64,000 nt of DNA from Phycisphaerales bacterium (GTDB lineage: Bacteria; Planctomycetota; Phycisphaerae; Phycisphaerales; UBA1924), in contig JAJDDN010000003.1 of the NCBI GenBank assembly GCA_029260295.1, forward strand, positions 1 to 64,000, written 5' to 3'. This document shows positions 40,179 to 50,561 of the stretch, piece after piece (position 1 is the first letter of the stretch; each line of letters begins with the position of its first letter). The position numbers were made by a program, and so were the translations under genes. The notes below the pieces were generated by a model. It had not been told where the DNA came from, ran no database searches, and worked only from the letters and a program-made list of their open reading frames with translations.

Positions 40179-40421
40179 ACTGCCTCTCATAAACAGCCTT
40201 CCTGCAAGCTCTTAAAGGCATCCCAAACCGTCCATTTCAGACGGCGAATTACGGGATTTTTTCAACCTGCCCACCTACTATTACTATCCCTGATACGAGC
40301 ATAAAAACCCCGTTCCATGGGCTCTGAATTCTGACTCAACTCCGCTGGCCAGATCGTGTTAAACACAACACGAGTTACGACCAAACGGAACGCAATGCTC
40401 GATGGACCAATCCCCACCATG

Positions 40422-43088
40422 ACCGACCAAAACACTCCATCGACACCACCCTCGACCGCCCCAAAGTCCGGCGAGTACTCCTCCGATCAGATCAAGGTCC
40501 TCGAAGGCCTCGAAGCCGTCCGCAAACGCCCAGGCATGTACATCGGCGGCACAGGCATCGGCGCACTCCACCACCTCGTCTACGAAGTCGTTGACAACTC
40601 CATCGACGAAGCCATGGCCGGCTTCGCAACCTATGTCTCCGTTGTCATCCAGCCCGACGGCTCCGTTAAAGTCTCCGACGACGGACGAGGCATCCCCACC
40701 GACCCCGTCAAGAACAGCGACGACCCCACAATCAACGGCAAGTCCGCCGTCGAAGTCGTCCTCACCAAACTCCACGCCGGCGGCAAGTTCCAGCAAGAAG
40801 ACTCCGCATACAAAGTCTCCGGCGGACTCCACGGCGTAGGCGTCTCCTGTGTCAACGCACTCTCCTCCCTCCTCGAAGTCGAAGTCTGGCGCGATGGCAA
40901 AATCAAAGGCATCGTCTTCGAACGAGGCGTCGTCACCAAAGACATCCACGACATCGGCCCCATCCCCGCAAACTCCGACATCGAAACAGGCACCATCGTC
41001 ACCTTCAAGCCCGACACCGAAATCTTCGAAGACATCAACTTCGTATACCAGACCCTCTCTACCCGTCTCCGCGAACTCTCGTTCCTCAACCCGGGCATCA
41101 CCATCAAGCTCACCGACGAACGCGTCGGTGCCGATGGCAAAATCAAGCACGAGATTTTCAAGGCTGAGAACGGGCTCCTCGAATATGTTACCTACCTGAT
41201 GAAGGGCAAGAATACCGTCTCCTCGACGGTCTACCTCAACAAAGAAGTCCCCGAGGACTCCATGATCTGCGAGGTCGCCCTCCAGTACCACGACGGGTAC
41301 AACGAAACACTCCTCACCTTCGCCAACAACATCAACAATGTCGACGGCGGCACCCACGGCCAAGGCTTCAAAACCGCACTCACACGCACGCTCAACGGCT
41401 ACGCCAAACGCGCCGGCATTCTCAAAGAGAAAGACACCAACCCATCGGGCGACGACCTCCGCGAAGGAATGATCGCTATCGTCTCGGTCAAACTCCCCGA
41501 CCCCCAGTTCAACAACCAGCCCAAAGAGAAGCTCCTCAACCCTGAGATCGAGAGCTTTGTCTCCTCGGCTCTCCAGGAAGCCCTCAACAACTGGCTCGAA
41601 GAACACCCCGCAGAAGCCAAGAAGCTCTGCCTCAAGGGCATCATGGCCGCCCAGGCGCGAGAGGCCGCACGCAAGGCCCGCGAGCTCACACGGCGTAAAT
41701 CCGCGCTCGACTCGGGCTCGATGCCCCACAAACTCCGCGACTGCAAAACCAAGGACATGGACCGCTCAGAAATCTTCATTGTCGAAGGTGATTCTGCGGG
41801 CGGCTCGGCGACCCAAGGCCGCGATGTCGAGACCCAAGCGATCCTGCCCCTCAAAGGTAAGATCCTCAATGTAGAGCGTGCCCGCATCGATAAGGTGCTG
41901 GGATTCGAAGAAATCCGTACCCTCATCGCTGCCCTCAAGTGCGGCATCGGCGCGGACTTTGACATCACCAAACTCCGCTACGGCAAGGTCATCATCATGA
42001 CCGATGCGGATGTTGACGGGTCCCACATCCGAACACTCCTCCTCACCTTCTTCTTCCGCCAGATGCCCGAGCTCATCCGTCGCGGCCATGTCTACATCGC
42101 CCAGCCCCCGCTCTACCAAATCACCCGAAACAAAAAATCCAAATATGTCCTCAACGAACGAACCCTCGACAACGCACTGACCGACCTTGGACTTGAGGGC
42201 TCTGTGCTGCAGGTCCGCGATATCGAAGACGCACAAGCTGGAATCGAACCAAGGGTTATCCAGTCCATCGCGGGCCCAGACGCCCGCCGTGCTGTCCAGC
42301 AGTTAACTCGACTCGCCGATCTCGTCGAGATCGCCGAACGCCGGGGCGTCAAGTTCCTCGACCTGTTAGAGACCCGCAAGGACAACAAGCTCCCGACCCA
42401 CAAACTCTCGACCCAGACCGAAGATGTCTATGCCTGGTCAGAATCCGAAGCCCTCGAACAACTCGAAGCCAAAAGTTGGCGATTGACGCAGGATGCTGCT
42501 GATATTGAAGAAACCGAAGCCGCAGATTCCACGCCCACGCTCGATCCGGATTCCCCGGAGTATGCCGAGCAGTTCAAGGAAGATTCATCTCCGCAAGCGA
42601 CCCTCCGCGAACTCCACGAGAACCGCGAACTAGACGCGATATTCTCCCAGCTCAACGAAATCGGCCTCAGCATCAATGACTACGGGCTCACCCAAGAAGA
42701 ATCCGTAACGGGTGAGAACATCCCCGCACGCTTCGCATGGGTCACGGAAAAAACATCGTCCGTCAAATCAGAGAATGAGTCCGCGATCCCAGCATCGCAG
42801 TCCAAGGTCGTCGAAGCCGCCAACATCCCATCGATCCTCGAAGCCCTCCATCAGATCGGGCGGCGGGGGATGGAGATCAAGCGGTTCAAGGGGCTGGGCG
42901 AGATGGACGCGATCCAGCTGTGGGACACGACCATGGATGTCACCCGGCGAACCCTCTTCCGGGTTCAGTGGGAGCACGCTTCTGAGGAAGCAAGCATGCT
43001 GTTCTCGTTGCTGATGGGCGAGCAGGTCGAACCAAGGCGGAAGTTCATCGAAGACCATGCGTTGGAAGTCAAGAACCTCGATGTCTAA
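40422..43088 (+). CDS. gyrB: DNA gyrase subunit B
   Basis: SSDQIKVLEGLEAVRKRPGMYIGGTGIGALHHLVYEVVDNSIDEAMAG, FIVEGDSAGGSATQGRDVETQAILPLKGKILNVERARIDKVL, MTDADVDGSHIRTLLLTFFFRQMPELI; start among in-frame ATGs uncertain. Confidence 0.97.
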   Translation, partial: TDQNTPSTPPSTAPKSGEYSSDQIKVLEGLEAVRKRPGMYIGGTGIGALHHLVYEVVDNSIDEAMAGFATYVSVVIQPDGSVKVSDDGRGIPTDPVKNSDDPTINGKSAVEVVLTKLHAGGKFQQEDSAYKVSGGLHGVGVSCVNALSSLLEVEVWRDGKIKGIVFERGVVTKDIHDIGPIPANSDIETGTIVTFKPDTEIFEDINFVYQTLSTRLRELSFLNPGITIKLTDERVGADGKIKHEIFKAENGLLEYVTYLMKGKNTVSSTVYLNKEVPEDSMICEVALQYHDGYNETLLTFANNINNVDGGTHGQGFKTALTRTLNGYAKRAGILKEKDTNPSGDDLREGMIAIVSVKLPDPQFNNQPKEKLLNPEIESFVSSALQEALNNWLEEHPAEAKKLCLKGIMAAQAREAARKARELTRRKSALDSGSMPHKLRDCKTKDMDRSEIFIVEGDSAGGSATQGRDVETQAILPLKGKILNVERARIDKVLGFEEIRTLIAALKCGIGADFDITKLRYGKVIIMTDADVDGSHIRTLLLTFFFRQMPELIRRGHVYIAQPPLYQITRNKKSKYVLNERTLDNALTDLGLEGSVLQVRDIEDAQAGIEPRVIQSIAGPDARRAVQQLTRLADLVEIAERRGVKFLDLLETRKDNKLPTHKLSTQTEDVYAWSESEALEQLEAKSWRLTQDAADIEETEAADSTPTLDPDSPEYAEQFKEDSSPQATLRELHENRELDAIFSQLNEIGLSINDYGLTQEESVTGENIPARFAWVTEKTSSVKSENESAIPASQSKVVEAANIPSILEALHQIGRRGMEIKRFKGLGEMDAIQLWDTTMDVTRRTLFRVQWEHASEEASMLFSLLMGEQVEPRRKFIEDHALEVKNLDV

Positions 43089-43315
43089 CTCAACTCCAAG
43101 CGGCCACAACCCCGTTTAACCTGCATTTACCACAATATTGACACCCCCCGCTGGTTCCTTTGGAATTATCGGTCTGCGCGATCCCGACTTCAACGCCAGA
43201 GCGTTATTGCACTGATTAACCACGCTCAATCCCCCGATATGAGAAGCACAGGAGTCTTCGATTCAGACTCGAAGCCCGATGTTTCATATGGCACCCTACT
43301 TACTAGGAACGATCA

Positions 43316-44449
43316 ATGGACCAAAGCAATTCCAACACACTCCGAATCGGCATCCGTGAGCTCAATGCTTTGCTGAATCGTATCGAGGAATCACAGCCTG
43401 AGAAAAAAAATCCAAACCGAGAGTTCGTTCGGTGGAACTTCCGAATCGTCCGGGCCGATCTTACAATTGAACACGCCACCGGATCGAAAGTCGTCCTTCC
43501 AGTCGCGACTCGGAATATTTCCAGAGGCGGGATCTCTGTTCTGCATTCGTCATTTGTATATCCGAACTCGCGTTGCCATGTCACCGCGATCCTTGAAGAC
43601 GGACGAAAGCTCGATATGGACGGGCTGGTCATGCGTTGCAACCACATCGGAGGGAAGGTTCACGAACTTGGTATCAAGTTTGATCAAGAGATCTCCACCA
43701 AAGAACTCCTCGGACTCGATCCGATGCAAGAGGCCTACTCGCTTGAATGCATCGAGCCAGACGGTCTGCACGGCACAGTCCTAATCGTTGCCTCTTCGGA
43801 ACTCGATCAGCAACTGCTTGTCAAACTCCTTGAAGACACCAGCCTAACAATTTCCGTCGCCGACAACTCTGAATCAGCTCTCAAACGAGCCCAGAAGGGG
43901 TGCGAACTTATCCTGACTGATTTTTCTGTTGGCGAAGAATCTGCTGCAGACATCCTCATGACACTCCGCGCTGAAGGGATCGATGCCCCTGTGCTTGTGA
44001 TGACATCTGATTCTTCTAGTGAGTTCCGTGATGAAATGCGGATGGCCGGTGCCTCCGGCTTGATCTCAAAGCCGTATACACGGGACAAACTTCTCCAGGC
44101 GCTCGCCGAGTTTCTCCTCGGAGACGGGGATGGTGGCCCGCTGTATTCGACACTTACAATATCCGATCCTGCGTACGAGATTCTTCCCAAGTTCCTTAAA
44201 GAACTCGCCAGGATGATTCTCACACTCGAAAAATCGCTCCGCGAATCTGATTATGATTCCTGCTTATCAATCTGCCAATCACTCGCCAACTCCGCGGCTC
44301 CTTTGGGGTATGAATCCATCGGGCATATCGCAGCCCAAGCAAACCGCGCCCTATCCAAGGGCAGCGGTGTCAGAGATGCTGCGGCAGATGTTCGACAGTT
44401 AATTATCGCGTGCCGTCGTATTAAAGCCAATCCGAAGGCCGCCGCATAG
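43316..44449 (+). CDS. PilZ domain + response-regulator receiver-like protein
   Basis: PilZ motifs RWNFR (RxxxR) and NISRGG (NxSxxG); receiver-like VLIVASS...LILTDFSVGE...VLVMTSDS...SGLISKPYTRDKL. Confidence 0.85.
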   Translation: MDQSNSNTLRIGIRELNALLNRIEESQPEKKNPNREFVRWNFRIVRADLTIEHATGSKVVLPVATRNISRGGISVLHSSFVYPNSRCHVTAILEDGRKLDMDGLVMRCNHIGGKVHELGIKFDQEISTKELLGLDPMQEAYSLECIEPDGLHGTVLIVASSELDQQLLVKLLEDTSLTISVADNSESALKRAQKGCELILTDFSVGEESAADILMTLRAEGIDAPVLVMTSDSSSEFRDEMRMAGASGLISKPYTRDKLLQALAEFLLGDGDGGPLYSTLTISDPAYEILPKFLKELARMILTLEKSLRESDYDSCLSICQSLANSAAPLGYESIGHIAAQANRALSKGSGVRDAAADVRQLIIACRRIKANPKAAA

Positions 44450-44483
44450 ATCCATTTATTTCATTATCGCAATTACCTGAAAC

Positions 44484-45644
44484 TTGAGATCATTTATGGC
44501 CAGTAACCCAATCCTCAACCCAGCGTCCGACCCAACGATCCGCAATAGCCTCTTGCTCGATGGGATCCTCTATCAACGGATTCTTTCAAAGCTCGATGAA
44601 TCCGGACGGAAACAAAATCCGAGCCCGGAGCGGATCTTCCGAAGACTTTCTTACGCTCACGCAAAGATCGCGGTCAACATCGAATCTGAGGGCCACAACC
44701 AGCGAACCCTGATTGTGGCGACCCGGAATCTCTCTCAGGGGGGAATCTCAATTCTCCACTCGAGCTTTATGTACACCGGCACGCAGGTCACTGTAGATCT
44801 CATCACCAACACCGGTACCACCACCCCTTGTCATGGATCCGTAACCCGTTGCGAACACCGGGGCGGACGCGTTCACGAGATTGGTATCAAGTTCGATGAC
44901 GAGATCGTGCTGCGAGAGTATCTAAATCCAAACCCCAAGAGCCTGCTTTATTCTCGAGAGAAAGTAGATCATGAAGGCATGGACATCAAGCTTCTTGTCG
45001 TTTCTCCAAACACTGATTTCTCGTCGATCATGAGACAGTTTCTTCAACCAACCAGCATGGTTTACAAGTTTGTCAAGTCGGATGCCGAAGCAATGGATCT
45101 CTTCAAGGCACAAGACATGGTCTTGCTCCAGTTAGACAAGCTCACAATGGAGACTCCTAAGACAGTCCTCAAAATGCGCGACCAAGGATTCACGAATCCA
45201 ATCATTATCGCCGGCCGCCCCGCGAGCGAGATCGATACCCATGTCGTTGGCGCATGCGGTGCTGATATGATCCTGCCTTGGCCTTGCGATGAGCAAACCA
45301 TGCTCTGCTCGATCGGGGAGTATATTTTCAACCCATGGACTGCGGAGTCACTGGAGAATATCCGGTCGTGTATTTCGCCTGAGACTCGCCGTGTGTTGTT
45401 TGTTGAGCTCTCCAAGATCGGGATTACGCTCGATCAGTATGTCCGCACAAACAACCAGGAGGGTGCCCACACATCGTGCTCCCAGATCCGAATGATTGCC
45501 CCGCTTCTCAATTTAGTCGCTCTCAAATCAGCGATTAATGAGCTCACCGAGCGGGTTGCGACCGCGGACTCGCTTGAATCGCTCGCCCCTGAACTCAGTC
45601 AAATTTCACTCGCATGCAAAGGGATGAACCAGAAAGCCGCGTAA
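44484..45644 (+). CDS. PilZ domain + degenerate receiver-like protein, paralog of the preceding gene
   Basis: RIFRR...NLSQGG PilZ motifs; co-linear with 43316-44449; receiver-like half IKLLVVSPNTDFSSIM...MVLLQLDKL...PIIIAGRP...ADMILPWPCDEQ. Confidence 0.82.
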   Translation: MRSFMASNPILNPASDPTIRNSLLLDGILYQRILSKLDESGRKQNPSPERIFRRLSYAHAKIAVNIESEGHNQRTLIVATRNLSQGGISILHSSFMYTGTQVTVDLITNTGTTTPCHGSVTRCEHRGGRVHEIGIKFDDEIVLREYLNPNPKSLLYSREKVDHEGMDIKLLVVSPNTDFSSIMRQFLQPTSMVYKFVKSDAEAMDLFKAQDMVLLQLDKLTMETPKTVLKMRDQGFTNPIIIAGRPASEIDTHVVGACGADMILPWPCDEQTMLCSIGEYIFNPWTAESLENIRSCISPETRRVLFVELSKIGITLDQYVRTNNQEGAHTSCSQIRMIAPLLNLVALKSAINELTERVATADSLESLAPELSQISLACKGMNQKAA

Positions 45645-45664
45645 CTTTTGGGTACTAGCTCACT

Positions 45665-47590
45665 ATGAATGACCGTTCAACTCATCACAGAATTCTTCGC
45701 CTCGTCAAGGCTGTTGGGGTATGGACCAGCGGTTGTTTGGTACTCAGCGCAGTCATCCTTGCGGTCTCGTATGTTCGCGTAGGATCAATCATTAATACGG
45801 AAGCTGTTGAACTTGTAGAACTTTCTGCCCATCAACAAATGCTTACTGAGAAGTTGACCAAGGGCGCTCTTCAGATCAAGGTTGCCATCAGCTCGGACGA
45901 CTGGAAAACTGTCGAATCGTCGCTCGGTCAGATTGCGATCGACCATCGAACTTGGGATGAGATTCACCAGACGCTCCGTAACAATCGGCACAACTCGTTT
46001 AGCGGAGAAAATGATTCACACACTATTCAGGAATACTTCGACCGGATTCACTATCCACATACTCAAGTTTCTCAAGCGATCGACGAAATCGAGCTTGTAG
46101 GCCGCAGCATTGTCCGCCGTGCCCCTTACATTGATCAGGCAACACACGATCGGATGATCGTAGCGACTGGTCTAGTCATCGAGCAGGAGCCCGCATACCT
46201 CCAGAGCATGAACGAGATCGTCTCACTCTATGTGCTCTATGCTTCGAAAAACTCGACCCAGGCGGTCGCTTCGGTCCGCAGTTCGCTCTGGTTGCTACTG
46301 GCGACTCTGAGCATCGCGTTCATAATCGGCGTGGTCCCTCGATACTGGCTTTTGGCCTCCAAATCCGTCAGGCTCGAGGAGAGTTTAACCCGGGCCAATG
46401 AAGCCGTGAGTTCCCGCTGGCATTTCCTGGCATCGCTGGGGCATGAGTTCCGGACCCCAATGAACTCGATCATGGGATTCGCGGGATTGCTAGCCAACGA
46501 AGACCAAGACAAAGCCACTAAAGAAGAACACGCCAAAATGATCCTTGGATCTGGGAGCGGGCTCATGTCGCTGATTGAGGACATCATCGATATGTCCGCT
46601 ATCGAAGCGGGCGGGCTCAAGGTCTCGCCATGCGTGACAGCCCCCCGCCAAATCATTGAAAAGCTTGAGAGCACATTCACTCCACTCGCTCAAGAAAGAG
46701 GCCTGGAGTTCAATGTGTTTATCGACAACACATGCCCGGCCTCAATTACCACCGACGAGGTGCGACTCAAGCATGTCATTTCAAAGATCGTCGAGAACGC
46801 TCTCAAGTTCACCAAGGCAGGGTCTGTAGAACTGCATGCCGCTCTTGAAGAAATCAGCGGGAAGAATATGTTTGTTATCCGAGTTGTTGATACCGGGATC
46901 GGTATTGATTTCAATGATGTAAGCAGGATGTTCGAGCCTTTCGAGCGAATCGAGAACGGGATGAATCGAGAGCATGACGGGGCGGGACTCGGACTCACGG
47001 TGGCCCGTGCATTGGCTTGCCAACTCGGTGGTGATATCACGATCGAGACCGCGAAGGGCGCGGGGAGCTTTGTCACCATCTCGGTGGATCCGGGCCAATA
47101 CATTGTTCAATCCGAATCAGGGCCTGTGACAACCAAGAAAGAAATCGTTGCAGATTTAGAGGTTCTCGAATCGAAACTGGTATTACTCATCGAAGATGGG
47201 AAGGACAATCAGCGATTGATCTCTCACCACCTCACCAAGGCTGGGTGCATGATCCAGCTTGCCGAGAACGGGCAGATTGGTATCGATCGGTATATGGCCG
47301 CAGAGGGATCGGAGAAGCCAATCGATATCATCCTCATGGATATGCAGATGCCCGTTATGGACGGGTTCGAAGCGACCTCCATCCTTCGAAAGCACGGAGC
47401 CAAAATCCCGATCATCGGGGTCACCGCGCACTCATCGGCAGATGATCGCACCCGGTGCTTAGAAGCGGGATGCGATGAATTCCTGACCAAGCCTATCAGC
47501 AAATCTCTTCTGCTCGACACCTGTGCAATATGGATTTCTAGGCATGATGCAACCGAATCCGATGAACTTCAGCCGTCCCAGGCCGCGTAA
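45665..47590 (+). CDS. Hybrid sensor histidine kinase with PilJ-like sensor and C-terminal receiver
   Basis: VELSAHQQMLTEKLTK (PilJ_N-like), SLGHEFRTPMNSIMGFAGLL (HisKA), DTGIGIDFNDVSRMFEPFERI...GAGLGLTVARAL (HATPase), VLLIEDGKDNQ...IILMDMQMPVMDGFEA...TKPIS (REC). Confidence 0.95.
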   Translation: MNDRSTHHRILRLVKAVGVWTSGCLVLSAVILAVSYVRVGSIINTEAVELVELSAHQQMLTEKLTKGALQIKVAISSDDWKTVESSLGQIAIDHRTWDEIHQTLRNNRHNSFSGENDSHTIQEYFDRIHYPHTQVSQAIDEIELVGRSIVRRAPYIDQATHDRMIVATGLVIEQEPAYLQSMNEIVSLYVLYASKNSTQAVASVRSSLWLLLATLSIAFIIGVVPRYWLLASKSVRLEESLTRANEAVSSRWHFLASLGHEFRTPMNSIMGFAGLLANEDQDKATKEEHAKMILGSGSGLMSLIEDIIDMSAIEAGGLKVSPCVTAPRQIIEKLESTFTPLAQERGLEFNVFIDNTCPASITTDEVRLKHVISKIVENALKFTKAGSVELHAALEEISGKNMFVIRVVDTGIGIDFNDVSRMFEPFERIENGMNREHDGAGLGLTVARALACQLGGDITIETAKGAGSFVTISVDPGQYIVQSESGPVTTKKEIVADLEVLESKLVLLIEDGKDNQRLISHHLTKAGCMIQLAENGQIGIDRYMAAEGSEKPIDIILMDMQMPVMDGFEATSILRKHGAKIPIIGVTAHSSADDRTRCLEAGCDEFLTKPISKSLLLDTCAIWISRHDATESDELQPSQAA

Positions 47591-47715
47591 CCAATGAATC
47601 CGAGTATGAATAAAGCCAAAGCCCCATCCACAAACAACCCGACCCACCAAACTCGACAAGTTTGGGAGCTGGGTAATACCAGCAACAATGGCCTAATTGG
47701 GGGGTCGAGAGAAAG

Positions 47716-47789
47716 GGTGAACGACGGGGCTTGAACCCGCGACATCCTGGATCACAACCAGGTGCTCTACCAACTGAGCTACGTCCACC
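47716..47789 (-). tRNA. tRNA-His (anticodon GTG)
   Basis: Minus strand GGTGGACGTAGCTCAGTTGGTAGAGCACCTGGTTGTGATCCAGGATGTCGCGGGTTCAAGCCCCGTCGTTCACC; includes G-1 opposite C73. Confidence 0.95.
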
Positions 47790-48011
47790 ATACAGAAAGT
47801 CCGTTCAAAGACTCCGAGCAGTAAGGATAGCCAACAATGACCCCGAAAGTCACCCCCAACTCCACACCTTTTGAACCACTTTCCGGGTCTCAATGTCTAC
47901 AATTCGTACCAATTGAGTGACGCGAGCCGCTGCGACGGATCCCCCGGCATCAGGCGCCACAACAACTCAAGGCAAAGTACCCCTTTGCCACACTCCAGCA
48001 GGAGCAGATCA

Positions 48012-49607
<1,596 letters not shown>

Positions 49608-49631
49608 CCCCCCGATCATCCCGATCCACCA

Positions 49632-49657
49632 AACCGACCCAACAGGGTCGGTTTTTT
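49632..49657 (+). terminator. Rho-independent terminator of pckA
   Basis: AACCGACCC-AACA-GGGTCGGTTTTTTT. Confidence 0.92.
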
Positions 49658-49674
49658 TATGGACATTCTTCTCT

Positions 49675-49772
49675 GGGTGCCATGGTTTGACCGTCTTCGG
49701 CAAACCATGTCTTAGAAACTATCAACACACCACAAGACACTGCTTGCCGAAGACGGTCAAGCAGTGGCACCC
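49675..49772. repeat. REPIN-like element: two inverted hairpins with complementary loops
   Basis: Outer 39-nt imperfect inverted repeat 49675-49713/49734-49772; hairpin 1 CATGGTTTG-ACCGTCTTCGG-CAAACCATG (49681-49709); hairpin 2 CACTGCTTG-CCGAAGACGGT-CAAGCAGTG (49738-49766). Confidence 0.9.
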
Positions 49773-49788
49773 GGCACCCGGAAAGGAT

Positions 49789-50511
49789 TTATCCGAATCG
49801 AACCCGGTTGGTAAGCGTCCCGATCTTCTCGATCTCCACTTCAACCACATCCCCATCGGTGAGCCAGACCTGTGGCTCCCGCGCCATCCCAACCCCGCTC
49901 GGTGTCCCCGTCAAGATCACCGTCCCCGCAGCCAGAGTAGTCCCCGAACTCAGCAGCGAGATCAGCCGCGCCACGGGGAACATCATCTGATCCGTATTCG
50001 CATCCTGCATCACCGCCCCATTGACCCGGCACACCACCCGCAAATCCTGCACATCCCCAACCTCCGACGCCGGGACAACCGCTGGCCCCATCGGACAAAA
50101 AGTATCAAACGACTTCCCACGATTAAACTGCCCCCCCGACCCCTTCTTCTGCCACCATCGAGCAGAAACATCGTTGGCGCAGCAGTACCCAAGCACATAT
50201 TCCAATGCTTCATCCTCTGAAACATTCAGTGCATCCCGCCCCAAGATCACCGCAAGCTCCGCCTCAAAATCAGTCTGGTTCCCACCAAACCGTTCATCAC
50301 GCGCGATCGGCGGGATCACAATCTCATCCCCATCGAGTCCCGCCGCATTGATGTTCTTCATAAACACCATCGGATGCTCCGGAACATCCGCCCCCTGCTC
50401 GATCGCGTGGGCCGCGTAGTTGCGACCTATACCGATGATCTGCCGGATCGGCAGCACCGAGCCATCAACTTCAACACCGACGCCATATTCAATCTTCTTG
50501 AGTGTGTGCAT
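49789..50511 (-). CDS. Fumarylacetoacetate hydrolase family protein
   Basis: IIGIGRNYAAHAIEQGADVPEHPMVFMKN, DFEAELAVILGRDALNV, GKSFDTFCPMGPAVV, GTVILTGTPSGVG. Confidence 0.93.
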   Translation of the reverse strand: MHTLKKIEYGVGVEVDGSVLPIRQIIGIGRNYAAHAIEQGADVPEHPMVFMKNINAAGLDGDEIVIPPIARDERFGGNQTDFEAELAVILGRDALNVSEDEALEYVLGYCCANDVSARWWQKKGSGGQFNRGKSFDTFCPMGPAVVPASEVGDVQDLRVVCRVNGAVMQDANTDQMMFPVARLISLLSSGTTLAAGTVILTGTPSGVGMAREPQVWLTDGDVVEVEIEKIGTLTNRVRFG

Positions 50512-50561
50512 GAATACACGATATCCTCGATTTCCCCCCCGAGACGGTCTACAACTTTAGA

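Noticed and set aside
40359-41729. 456-aa minus-strand ORF antisense to gyrB
   Set aside because: Acidic/aromatic low-complexity translation typical of the antisense frame of a GC-rich gene; gyrB on the plus strand is unambiguous.
42430-42830. Acidic insertion in the GyrB C-terminal region
   Set aside because: Insertions between the TOPRIM domain and tail are well known in GyrB of Gram-negative lineages; not by itself unusual.
47640-47672. Small hairpin CCAAACT-CGACA-AGTTTGG between the hybrid kinase and tRNA-His
   Set aside because: No T tract on either strand and short stem; not supportable as a terminator or element.
47693-47893. 66-aa ORF MRPGKWF...VAQLVEHLVVIQDVAGSSPVVHPF
   Set aside because: This is a translation across the tRNA-His gene, a familiar spurious ORF.
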